A model generated the notes under the pieces. It saw only the letters and a program-made list of their open reading frames with translations, was not told where the DNA came from and searched no databases. Positions 22,169 to 32,920 of a stretch of 64,000 nucleotides of DNA are shown here, one piece after another; positions within the stretch are counted from its first letter, which is position 1; each line of letters opens with the position of its first letter. The position numbers were made by a program, and so were the translations under genes. Source of the stretch: Achatina immaculata (taxonomy: Eukaryota; Mollusca; Gastropoda; Stylommatophora; Achatinidae); assembly GCA_009760885.1 (NCBI GenBank), contig CM019721.1:20391639-20455638 (forward strand), given 5' to 3'.

Positions 22169-22620
22169 AGTTGTGTGTTCGTTAAGTAATAAAGCTGTTG
22201 CTGATTTTTTTGAAGTTTATACATTTTAATAATAGAGAAATGCAGAGAATATAATGTGAATCTATATTTATGCTTTATAGACTATTCAAAGGCATTTGAC
22301 TGCGTACAACATCAGAAAAGTTGGGAAATATGGAAAAAAAGCGATTTTCAACACATGTGGGACAATTAATATCACTGTTGTATCTAGACCAACAGGCAAA
22401 AGTAAGAATAAATGGTGAAACAACAACTTAGTGTGACATAAAAGAAGGAGTCCGTCAGGGGTGCATGTTGTCGCCTTACTTATTTAACGTGCGCACTGAA
22501 AATATAATGAGGAATATTAGAGAAAATTTAAACAAAGAATATTACGATACCATAACAATTGGAGGGTATGAAATACAAGAGATTAGATATGCTGATGATA
22601 CAGTATTACTGCCCACAAAA

Positions 22621-23005
22621 CAGATCAATCAAATGCCGCGTGGCGTAGACGATCATTTCTCTCCACAATTCCCTGTCTTTAGACTTCATTATGAGATCCG
22701 CCGGTGACTTTCTTCCTAGCCACATTGACAGCCCACCCAGTAACTTCTCTCTTTGTCTTCCTCTGTCTCTTCTTCTCTCAATTTTTCCAGTTACAACAAT
22801 GTGTTCCAATTTTCCTCTTCTCAGAAAATGTCCTACAAATCTCGCATGTCTTTTTCTGATATTTTCTGTGATTTGCCTTTTAACGCCAGCCTCTCTTAAA
22901 ACTTCTTCGATGGTTTTTTTGGCTGACCATGGTACCTTCAACATTCTTCTTATGAACAACATTTCCATTGCCTCCATTTCTCGCTGTACTCTCTTTTTAA
23001 AAAGA
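22621..23005 (-). mobile_element. LINE 3' fragment inserted antisense in LINE-A
   Basis: The minus strand is open for 134 codons with a typical LINE ORF2 C-terminus: MLKVPWSAKKTIEEVL, RHARFVGHFLRRGKLEH, DRGRQREKLL. The host LINE-A reading breaks right after YADDTVLL and resumes at KGMEKLIMSVRK. A 7-bp duplication, cacaaaa, flanks the insert (22614-22620 and 23006-23012). The family differs from LINE-A and LINE-B. Confidence 0.82.
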
Positions 23006-23794
23006 CACAAAAAGGAATGGAAAAACTAATTATGTCAGTCCGTAAGAACAGCGAAGAGTAAAACCTCTATCTTAATGCGAAGAAAACTAAATTGATGACA
23101 ACTTACAAAACAAACAAGGCAGCTGAAATATGTATCAATGAGGAAAAACTAGAAGAAGTGGAGAGTTTTGAATATCTTGGATCATTACTCACTAACAATG
23201 GAGACACAATGACGGAAATTAAAAGGAGAACATCTAACGCCCTTCAGAAAGTAAAACAACTAAAGAATCTGTGGAGAGGAACAGACAGAATCACAACAAA
23301 TAAGATTCTTAAGGGCATACATCTTTCCCATCGCAACATATGCCTGTGAGACCTATACAATTAACAAAACAGCTGAGAAACACATAAATGCAGTTGAATG
23401 TAAATGCTACAGAAGAGGTCTTCAAAAATCATGGACACAAAAAAAAAAAAGAATAAATATATCCATACTACAAGAACTTAATATTGAAGAAGGCTGGCTA
23501 TTAAAGAAGATTAAACAGAGAAAACTTAAATTATTTTTGACACATTAAACGTCATGATAATCTAGAGAAGACAGTCTTGGAAGGGTACATAATGGGGAAA
23601 AGAAAGAGTGGAAGACCAAGGCGAAGATGGCTGCAAGACATCGTTGATGATCTGCAAATGGATGCATCAGCAGCAGGCCATCTTGCTCACAACCGAGAGG
23701 CCTACAGGAGAGCTGTTAGGGAGGCAAAGTTCTGCAAAGGACATATAAATAACTGACTGGCTGACTGACTGATTGAGTGGATCTCCTAGGTGTG

Positions 23795-24600
23795 CAGGCT
23801 GAAAACTGTTGGTGTAATAAAACATTATCAGGCAAAGATATAAATGATACAACTAGTGTATAAAGTATACACAGGCCCAGACATAAATGATACGACCAAT
23901 GTATAAAGTATAGACAGGCCCAGACATAAATGATACAACGAATGTATAAAGCATACACAGGCCCAGACATAAATGATACAACGAATGTATAAAGCATACA
24001 CAGGCCCAGACATAAATGATACATCGAATGTATAAAGCATACACATGTCCAGACATAAATGATACAACCAATGTATAAAGCATAGACAGGCCCAGACATA
24101 AATGATACAACGAATGTATAAAGCATAGACAGGCCCAGACATAAATGATACAACCAATGTATAAAGCATAGACAGGCCCAGGCATAAAAGATGCAACAAA
24201 TGTATAAAGCATAGACATCCCGGACATAAATGATACAACGAATGTATAAAGCATAGACAGGCCCAAACATAAATGATACAACCAATGTATAAATCATAGA
24301 CAGGCCCAAACATAAATGATACAACCAATGTATAAAGCATAGATAGGCCCAAACATAATTGATACAACCAATGTATAAAGCATAGACAGGCCCGGACATA
24401 AATGATACAACGAATGTATAAAGCATAGACAGGCCCAGACATAAATGATACAACCAATGTATAAAGCATAGACAGGCCCGGACATAAATGATACAACGAA
24501 TGTATAAAGCATAGACAGGCCCAGACATAAATGATACAACCAATGTATAAAGCATAGACAGGCCCAGACATAAATGATACAACCAATGTACTCGCGTAAA
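23795..24600. repeat. 43-bp minisatellite, about 19 copies
   Basis: Unit contains cataaatgatacaaccaatg followed by tataaagcatagacaggccc. It starts immediately after the LINE-A tail. All three minus-strand frames stay open (142-288 codons) because 43 is not divisible by 3. Artefacts. Confidence 0.96.
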
Positions 24601-25039
24601 GCATAGACATATAAGTTATACGTACTCGATTTACACATTTCATTCTGTCTCTCTTTCCTCCAGTTTCCTGCATTTACCTCCTTGTCTTAAGTCTCTAAGA
24701 TAAGCAGGAGATAGTTATCTGTTCCATCCGCCAGATCCGCTGCTGTTTGTCCTAGTTCTTTTCTCCCCCCACCCCGCCTTAGTTCTTATTATTTCTCCAT
24801 TATTCTGAGGTTATCTTGGCCCCACAGCTGTGTCTTATCTTGCCCTTCATCTCTAATGATCACCGTCCATCTCTGTGGTTCTTATGGGCTGCACTAAGCT
24901 GAAACTGTCACTTTATGTTGGGCGTGGCAGTTTATGGCCGTGCACTGTATTGATGTCAGTGATAATGGAATCGATGATTGATCTTGGTGGAAAATGTTTG
25001 GATGGGGTACGTATGCACGTGGAGAACTTTCTGTCATAT
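24601..25039. other. unannotated spacer
   Basis: Single-copy pyrimidine-rich sequence with no supported feature. Confidence 0.5.
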
Positions 25040-25850
25040 TTGGCCACTGGGTGATACGCCCCTTGACCAAGGAAAGGCCAACCTTTCAACCACATCTGAC
25101 CACTGGGTGATACGTCCCTAGACCAAGGCAAGACCAACCTTCCAACCACATCTGACCACTGGGTGATACGACCCTAGACCAAGGCAAGACCAACCTTTCA
25201 ACCACATCTGACCACTGGGTGATCCGTCCCTTGACCAAGGAAAGACCAACCTTTCAACCACATCTGACCACTGGGTGATACGTTCCTGGACCAAGGCAAG
25301 ACCAACCTTTCAACCACATCTGACCACTGGGTGATACGCCCCTGGACCAAGGCAAGACCAACCTTTCAACCACATCTGACCACTGGGTGATACGCCCCTG
25401 GACCAAGGCAAGACCAACCTTTCAACCACATCTGACCACTGGGTGATACGTTCCTGGACCAAGGCAAGACCAACCTTTCAACGACATCTGACCACTGGGT
25501 GATACGTCCCTAGACCAAGGCAAGACCAACCTTTCAACCACATCTGACCACTGGGTGATACGTCCCTGGACCAAGACAAGACCAACCTTTCAACCACATC
25601 TGACCACTGGGTGATACGCCCCTTGACCAAGGAAAGACCAGCCTTTCAACGACATCTCATCAGAGGGTGATATGCCCCTGGACCAAGACAAGACCAACCT
25701 TCCAACCACATCTGACCACTGGGTAATACGCCTCTTGACCAAGACAAGACCAACCTTTCAGCCACATCTGACCACTGGGTGATACACCCCTTGACCAAGG
25801 AAAGACCAACCTTTCAACCACATCTGATCACTGGGTGAAACGCCCCTGGA
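25040..25850. repeat. 56-bp minisatellite, about 14 copies
   Basis: Unit contains gaccactgggtgatacgccc followed by a ctggaccaaggcaagacc block. Several point-variant subtypes recur. Confidence 0.96.
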
Positions 25851-25931
25851 CCAAGAACAATCTTTTATATACGTTTTGTCTGGAGTTTGCATGTAAGATT
25901 GTCATAAAGGTGGACTCTAACACTATGTCAC

Positions 25932-26105
25932 AGAAGCTGGTATATATTTCAACGTTCATTTTAGTCAAAAGCTGATATATATTTTAACGTTCATTTTAGC
26001 CAAAAGCTGATGTATATTTCAACGTTCATTTTAGCCAAAAGCTGATATATATTTTAACGTTCATTTTAGCCAAAAGCTGATATATATTTTAACGTTCATT
26101 TTAGC
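25932..26105. repeat. 35-bp minisatellite, 5 copies
   Basis: Unit contains gatatatattttaacgttca followed by ttttagcc. Confidence 0.93.
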
Positions 26106-26129
26106 AGAAACATCCAACACCAGGAAGCG

Positions 26130-26445
26130 GGAATTGCCGAGCAGAAATCGACCAAAGTCTTGGGTTCAAATCCCGACAAACCACATCCGCTTTCACCGGA
26201 TCAGGCTCCCGCTGGCGCTAGGCAGTTCATGCACGGTGAGACACTTCTTAAAACAATCGTGGCAGCTCTGAGAAAGCGTTTTGTTACATCTGAAACATCC
26301 AGACTCCAAAACGTCTAGAGGGTAACTGCTGTAACCTAATGGGAAATAACCCCAAGATGAATTTTTTCCAGTCTCTAACAGACAGGTCGACTGAGATGGC
26401 CTTCTAAGGGGTCCGATGGGTTTCACCTCGAGTCCTTAATATTCT
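26130..26445 (+). mobile_element. possible SINE relic
   Basis: A good box-B-like gggttcaaatcccgac (26163-26178) follows a weak box-A-like tgccgagcagaaatcg. Downstream, cctaatgggaaataacccc is unlike the two clear SINEs. A single good box B is thin evidence. Confidence 0.3.
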
Positions 26446-26504
26446 GAGAAAACAGGTGACAATCAGCTTTTTGGCTCCACTCTCCTGTTCCCTCTCACAG
26501 GGTA

Positions 26505-27000
26505 AAAATATCAGCAAATATTACCAAAGAAAGTCATCATTGAGAGGGAAGAAAAATGAGATAATATTACCAAAGAAAATCATAATTGAGAAGGAAGAAA
26601 AATCAGCAAATATTACTAAAGAAAGTCGTCATTGAGAGGGAAGGAAAATCAGCAAATATTACTAAAGAAAGTCATCATTCAAAAGGAAGGAAAATCAGCA
26701 AATATTAACATCATTGAGAGGGAAGAAAAATCAGCAAACATTACTAAAGGAAGTCGTCATTGAGAGTGAAGATAAATCAGATATTATTACTAAATAAAGT
26801 CACCACTGAGAGTGAAGATAAATCAGATATTATTACTAAAGAAAGTCACCACTGAGAGTGAAGATAAATCAGATATTATTACTAAAGAAAGTCACCACTG
26901 AGAGTGAAGATAAATCAGATATTATTACTAAAGAAAGTCACCACTGAGAGTGAAGATAAATCAGATATTATTACTAAAGAAAGTCACCACTGGGAAGGAA
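26505..27000. repeat. 46-bp minisatellite, about 11 copies
   Basis: Unit contains attactaaagaaagtcacca. The left half is heterogeneous and the right half (from 26780) is nearly uniform, so expansion is recent on the right. Confidence 0.94.
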
Positions 27001-27179
27001 GATAAGTCCTTGGACTTTCCTTAACAAGTTTTAAGTTTTGAACTGGATGAAGAATTCATGAAATACACGAAACATGAACTACTAGAATTCAGCAAGAAGT
27101 AACTGATATCCAGGAAAATACTACTGATCTTGTTTCTAATACTTTCATACAAAGTCTTGCAGAAAGTTTAGAGCGAGAT

Positions 27180-27358
27180 TCAAAGAAATCAGCACGGTCT
27201 TTGCTAAGACAGACTTCCACAGGCCAAGTTCCGTCTTTCAAAGACATCAGCAGGGTTTTTGCTAAGACAGACTTCCATAGGCCAAGTTCTGTCTCTCAAA
27301 GAAATCAACATGGTTTTTGCTAAGACAGACTTCCATAGGCCAAGTTCCGTCTCTCAAG
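27180..27358. repeat. 58-bp minisatellite, 3 copies
   Basis: Unit contains tttgctaagacagacttcca. Confidence 0.93.
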
Positions 27359-27895
27359 AAAGTGTGGTTGCTACGGCAAAGGGAGGTAAGAGGAGACCTG
27401 CAAACTGTGGTTATCTGGTGTTTACTCAGCGACTTGGCTTTGTTTGACAAACCTTATCGCAGTTTTCTGTTTCAAAGCTCAAGCTTTAGACGAGGGCTGG
27501 AGCCAGATACCGCCAAACAATTAGCCAGACAAGATGAAACAACACACAATGGACCAGGCTGTTTATTTAGGGAAGGAAACATGTTAATGGCTAGAAGGCT
27601 AGCAACAATCTTTAGCTGGTAACAACAACAGCAACAAGATTGGCAATACAACATTTCGGATTTCGCCCTATTCAGACACACACACATTAAAAAAAACAAG
27701 ATTAAAAACAGCACAGCCACGAAAAGATAAGATGGACCTTGAACGAAATAGATTTTATTTTTATAATGTTGAGGGGAAAAAGCCATAACTTATCAATGAT
27801 ATACATACATGTTCAAAGTAATTACATCAGGAACTAAAGGTATAGTGGTCTAGACACAGGGAGTATGTGTAAACAGGGCAATCAAGATGAGCATC
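27359..27895. other. unannotated spacer
   Basis: Single-copy sequence. Open frames of 101-104 codons on both strands show no recognisable feature. Confidence 0.5.
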
Positions 27896-28003
27896 AGATG
27901 TGGAAGTTCATGATTACAGATGTGGAAGTTCATGATTACAGATGTGGAAGTTCATGATTACAGATGTGGAAGTTCATGATTACAGATGTGGAAGTTCATG
28001 ACT
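27896..28003. repeat. 22-bp minisatellite, 5 copies
   Basis: Nearly perfect copies containing agatgtggaagttcatgatt. Confidence 0.95.
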
Positions 28004-28099
28004 GCAAGAGAGAAATGTAACTGTCAGAGAAAGACAAAAATTTGGGAGGGAAAGCAGTAGACTACCCAGGTCGTCGTAACTTTAAACTTGTTTTACAAA

Positions 28100-28425
28100 T
28101 GGAAAGCAGTCTCATATTACATACACATCATCAGAGTCTCATCTTACATACACATCATCAGTCTCATCTTATATACACATCATCAGTCTCATCTTATATA
28201 CACATCATCAGTCTTATCGTGCATACGCATAATCACAGCCTCATCTTATATACACATCACCACAGTCTTATCTTATATACACATCATCACAGTCTTATCT
28301 TACATACACATCATCACAGTCTTATCTTACATACAAATCATCAAAGTCTTATCTTACATACAAATCATCACAGCCTTATCTTACATACAAATCATCACAG
28401 TCTTATCTTACATACACATCGCATG
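28100..28425. repeat. 25-27-bp minisatellite, about 12 copies
   Basis: Unit contains cttacatacacatcatcaca. The left copies are 25 bp and the right copies 27 bp. A plus-strand His-rich frame is an artefact. Confidence 0.94.
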
Positions 28426-28614
28426 GTGGACACACGAAGAATTTTTTTTATAAGAAAAGCAGATCTAGTTCCATATCATAGTCGTAATATGTATTTGCGG
28501 TTCATGTGTGTCAAATATGAGGTTAATATGTGATTAATATGTTCAGGTTTCGCATGCACTTCCAAGAGCTGATTTGGAGTATTGTTTTGTTCTTTGTTGC
28601 AGAGTGTCTCATGT

Positions 28615-29360
28615 ATGTACATTCATTTATTTGGACATTCAATCACTTGACATTCAATTATCTGGACATTACCCAGACATTCAGTGACGTGGACATTCAA
28701 TTATTCGGATATTCAATTACCCGGACATTCAGTCACATAGACATTCAATTATCTGGACATACAGTCACTTGTATATTAATTTATCTGGACATTCAGTTAC
28801 CTATATATTCAATTATCTGGACATTCAGTCACCTGTACATTCAGTTATCTGGACATTCAGTTATCTGATCAGGGAGTCACCTGTACATTCAATTAGCTAG
28901 ACGTTAAATCACCTGGACATTCAGTCACAGGGACATGCAATCACCAGAACATTCATTCACCTGAACATTCAATCACCTAGACATATTCATTCACCTGGAC
29001 ATATTTAATCACCTGGACATATTCATTCACCTGGACATTAAATCACCTGGACATATTCCGTCACCTGGACATTCTGTCACCTAGACATTCAGTTATCTGA
29101 ATATTCAGTCACCTTGACATTAAATCACCTGGACATATTCATTCACCTGGACACTCAATCACCTGGACATATTCAATCACCTTGACATTCATTCACCTGG
29201 ATATATTCATTCACCTGGATGTTCAATCACCTGGACATATTCATTCACCTTGACATTCATTCACCTGGACATATTCATTCACCTGGACATATTCAATCAC
29301 CTGTGCACTCAATCACCTAGACACTCAGTTATCTGAACATTCACTCACCTGGACATTAAA
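28615..29360. repeat. 16-20-bp degenerate minisatellite, about 42 copies
   Basis: Units contain cacctggacatattcattca or shorter acattcaatcacctgg forms. Copies are highly diverged, with internal dimers. This is one of the oldest-looking arrays in the window. Confidence 0.9.
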
Positions 29361-30204
29361 TCAGTTTGTCAGAGGAAGTCGAGTAAACTTATTACTGATC
29401 TTGACCGAGAACTTGTATTACTTCACCACTTTTCTCACCTGTTCTCATCACTAACCGTAACAATCTGTATCAAATATTTGTAACTTTTATTATTTCTTTC
29501 TTTTATTCTAAACTTTTCTCTCAAATTTGGTCTTCATTGCGCGATAATTTCTCTTTAGTGTGGTCAAAATCTTTCATTTATCGCGTTCTTATAACTTTCA
29601 ATCATTTTTTTTTATTGACCAGAAAGAAACCTTTTTTTAACAAGAATTCCGAATGTCATCATTGCTTTCAAGATGGAAGCCGGTTCTGTGTGTCAAGCTA
29701 CTCAGCTTAGTGTTATGGCACCACTGTGAGCTGTGAACGTCGCATAGATAGAATTGATGGTTCTTAGACTATCTACTCGGACAGCGGCGAATTATGACGA
29801 TCTTTGTGTGTCCTAGTTCGGCTTGGCAAGTTAGCTACGGAGTTCGTGGCCAGAGCGACGCTGACTAGTTCTCGCTTGTGGGCTGTTCCTGAAATGATGC
29901 CCCACTGGGATGCTGGAACTGATGCCAAGGACCTGGGACAAACATTCTGTGTGATATTCTCCGCCATAAGACCGATTAATGAAGTATCTTATACTAATGA
30001 TACCGAGAAACTAACATCGGGAAGTGAGTAATAAGTCTTTGCTTTCTTTTTTTGTTAAAGTACACTCCATTCTTCTTTACATCCACACCAGAAAGTTCTT
30101 ACTCGTCTTTTCCATTTCAGCGATATTTAATGTACAAATATGTTACTTAAAAAATCATAAAGGATTTAAGGACAAAAAGACAAATAAAGATTCTGTGTGT
30201 ACAG
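29361..30204. other. unannotated spacer
   Basis: AT-rich single-copy sequence, the longest repeat-free stretch in the left half. No gene, SINE or LINE was recognised. Open frames are 62-75 codons at most. Confidence 0.5.
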
Positions 30205-30290
30205 ATGGCTGAAACATCTTTTCTACCAAAGATTTCGCGAGCACAGATGGCTGAGATGTCTTTTCTACCAAAGATCTGGCATATTTACAA
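30205..30290. repeat. two-copy 42-bp tandem duplication
   Basis: Two copies of a unit containing ttttctaccaaagat after acagatggctga. Confidence 0.85.
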
Positions 30291-30339
30291 CTTGTTTAGG
30301 CCAATGAAAACTTTAAACCAGTTGTAGCCCAACATAAAG

Positions 30340-30589
30340 TCAGTTAGACAGTCATTTCCAAGTCCATTGCCGAACTTTGCCTCCCTAACAGCTCTCCTGT
30401 ATGCCTCTCGATTGTAAGCAAGATGCCCTGCTGCTGATGCATCCATTCGGAGATTATCAACGATGTCTTGTAGCCATCTTCGCCTTGGTCTTCCTCTCTT
30501 TCTTTTCCCCATTATGTATCCTTACAAGACTCTCTTCTCTAGATTATCATGACGTTTAATATGTTCAAAATATTTTAAGTTTTCTCTTA
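30340..30589 (-). mobile_element. LINE-A 3' end, 5' truncated, with TSD
   Basis: The minus strand encodes the LINE-A C-terminus in one open frame (GKRKRGRPRRRWLQDIVDNL, AAGHLAYNREAYRRAV) followed by a gactnact tail. A perfect 9-bp target-site duplication, aacataaag, flanks it (30331-30339 and 30590-30598). The intact reading frame suggests it is the youngest of the three LINE-A copies. Confidence 0.9.
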
Positions 30590-30744
30590 AACATAAAGAG
30601 AGACAGAACAAAATATCACTGTAAAACTCTAGTGGCAAAAAAGGAGACTTGTGCTACGTACCAGGGAAATATGTATTCAGATCATTTAGAAAACAAAAGT
30701 TTGAATACTTTTTTTTCTTGGAAAACTGATAGCTCTGTCCATAA

Positions 30745-30935
30745 CAGTATCATTTATTTCTGTATGAGATGTGATGTTTCTCTTTCTATAATAGTATCAC
30801 TTCTTTCTATATGAGATGTGATGTTTCTCAGCTAATAACAGCGTCACTTCTTTCTGTTTGAGATGTGATGTTTATCAGCTCATAACAGTATCACTTCTAG
30901 CTGTATGAGTTGTGATGTTTCTCAGCTCATGACAT
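30745..30935. repeat. 44-46-bp minisatellite, 4 copies
   Basis: Unit contains gagatgtgatgtttctcagc. Confidence 0.9.
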
Positions 30936-31236
30936 GTTACGATTATTCTGCTAAATAACTTCCATTTTTATTGTAAATGTTCTGGAAATGCATATTCTTT
31001 GCCAGTGTTGGCAAACGCATGTGTGTTTACGTATGTTTATGTATGTTTATGTGTGTTTATGTGTGTTTCTTAGTGACGATTTGTAGTGTAACATACGGAT
31101 AAGAGTGGAAGATAAACAGATTTGTAGTGTAACGTGTGGATAAAAGTAGAAAGTTTGTAGCTGAGAAGGCGGATAATAATGAAAGTAAATATTTTGTTAT
31201 CTGAAGTTCTATCCATGTTTACCGTGAGTAGGTACG

Positions 31237-32020
31237 CTGGGGGTAAAGTGAAGGTAACTGTCTGAGACAACATCACAGCGGTGAGGTGACTGTCTGAGAC
31301 AACATCACAGCGGTGAGGTGACTGTCTGAGACAACATCACAGCGGTGAGGTGACTGTCTGAGACAACATCACAGCGGTGAGGTGACTGTCTGAGACAACA
31401 TCACAGCGGTGAGGTGACTGTCTGAGACAACATCACAGCGGTGAGGTGACTGTCTGAGACAACATCACAGCGGTGAGGTGACTGTCTGAGACACCAACAG
31501 AGCGGTGAGGTGACTGTCTGAGACAACATCAGAGCAGGTGAGGTGACTGTCTGAGACAACATCAGAGCAGGTGAGGTGACTGTCTGAGACAACATCAGAG
31601 CAGGTGAGGTAACTGTCTGAGACACCAACAGAGCGGTGAGGTGACTGTCTGAGACAACATCAGAGCAGGTGAGGTGACTGTCTGAGACAACATCAGAGCA
31701 GGTGAGGTGACTGTCTGAGACACCATCAGAGCAGGTGAGGTGACTGTCTGAGACAACATCAGAGCAGGTGAGATGACTGTCTGAGACAACATCAGAGCAG
31801 GTGAGGTGACTGTCTGAGACAACATCAGAGCAGGTGAGATGACTGTCTGAGACACCATCAGAGCAGTGAGGTGACTGTCTGAGACAACATCAGAGAGGTG
31901 AAGTGAATGTTTGAGACAACATCAGAGCAGGTGAGGTGACTGTCTGAGACAACATCAGAGCAGTGAAGTGACTGTCTGAGACAACATCAGAGCAGTGAGG
32001 TGAATGTCTGAGACACCTAT
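31237..32020. repeat. 32-33-bp minisatellite, about 24 copies
   Basis: Unit contains gaggtgactgtctgagacaa. The left block carries catcacagcggt (32 bp). The right block carries catcagagcaggt (33 bp), which closes or opens frames accordingly. Confidence 0.96.
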
Positions 32021-32064
32021 ACGGGTCTTTGTGCATGGTTCTTCACCTTTTGAAATTAAAGTTC

Positions 32065-32335
32065 GTTCTCTCTCTCTCCTCCTCCTCCTCCTTCTCTCTC
32101 CTCTCTCTCTCACCCTCTCTCCCTCCCTCTCTCTCACTCTTTTCCCCCCTCTCTCATTACCCTATTTCTCTCCCTCTCTACTCCCCTCTCTCCTCCTCTC
32201 TCTCATCTCCCTCTCTCTCCGTCTCTCTTTCAATTCTCTCTTTCTCTCTCTCTCTCACTCTCTCAGTCCCACCTTTCTCTCTCTCTCTTCTCCTCTCTCC
32301 CTCCTTCCTTTCTCTCTCTCTCTCTCTCTGCCGTT
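32065..32335. repeat. CT-rich low-complexity tract
   Basis: Imperfect (ct)n with ccct insertions on the plus strand. Ser/Leu-rich frames are artefacts. Confidence 0.95.
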
Positions 32336-32920
32336 AAACATAGAACTAGCACTATGAAACCAGCATAACCTCATCTACTGATCACGTACGGGACGATGGC
32401 GGGAAGAATTACACAGAAAGAAAATAAATGACGGAATCTGATCAAACACCCACAGACCAGCCAATGATATCCTTGCAGTAGGTCACATGATCTGACACGA
32501 GCACGTGAGAACATCTATTAGAAGTAATGAACACACCAGGCTACGAGTAACTGTGTGCCTGTATAATGATGAATGTAACCACCAGATCTGGTAAATGGCG
32601 GGTTTTGGCTGCAGGATTCTGGAATAGACTTGATAAAGAAAATGTGGGACAAGAAAGACGAACAAATGGATACTCTTGTAGCGACAGGAAAACTTGGTGG
32701 ATTGAACGGACTAAAAGATGAAGTTAATGATGAAAGAGAAGAAGAAAACAGTTATCAGATTTCTCAAGGGAAATGGGAGGTGGTCACAGACAGGAGTAAT
32801 ACTAAGAATAATACTTATATTACTACTAATAATAGTTCAGTATTTCTACTTGCTAATGTCATTATTGTCCACTTACAGTTTCATTTACCATCTTCTTCCT
32901 CAACATTATTGTGAGTATTT
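32336..32920. other. unannotated spacer
   Basis: Single-copy sequence. A 94-codon plus-strand frame at 32630-32914 has no start context or homology I recognise. Confidence 0.5.

Larger units (their letters stand above)
21257..22228 (+). mobile_element. Penelope-like insertion (candidate) inside LINE-A
   Basis: It interrupts the LINE-A RT precisely. The host reads IIE on both sides, and the 11-bp sequence ataatagagaa is duplicated at 21246-21256 and 22229-22239. The element has no coding capacity left. A 14-bp inverted repeat (aaaatgtataaact at 21322-21335, complement at 22214-22227) lies near its ends. Near the right end, ggctcacgccgaaacgtc (22149-22166) looks like stem II plus the GAAAC-GTC part of a hammerhead ribozyme, a feature known from Penelope-like elements. 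An aataaa follows at about 22183. It is itself interrupted by a 249-bp LINE fragment. Class assignment is inference. Confidence 0.5.
20826..23790 (+). mobile_element. LINE-A copy (RTE-like), longest in the window, interrupted by nested insertions
   Basis: Plus-strand RT with stops and frameshifts, in order. NGKSPGCDEITAELIKAGG lies at about 20905. LPKKG and an ASFRQGRGSRDH-like block follow at 21050-21230. After an insertion, LYLCFIDYSKAFDCVQH lies at about 22255, then GVRQGCMLSPYLFNV (22450) and EIRYADDTVLL (22580), with the catalytic YADD intact in one frame. After a second insertion come EEKLEEVESFEYLGSLLTNN (23135), the basic GRPRRRWLQD block (23610) and REAYRRAVREAKF (23697). It ends in a (tgac)n-type tail at 23750-23780. 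Insertions occupy 21257-22228 and 22621-23005. Not functional. Confidence 0.88.
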
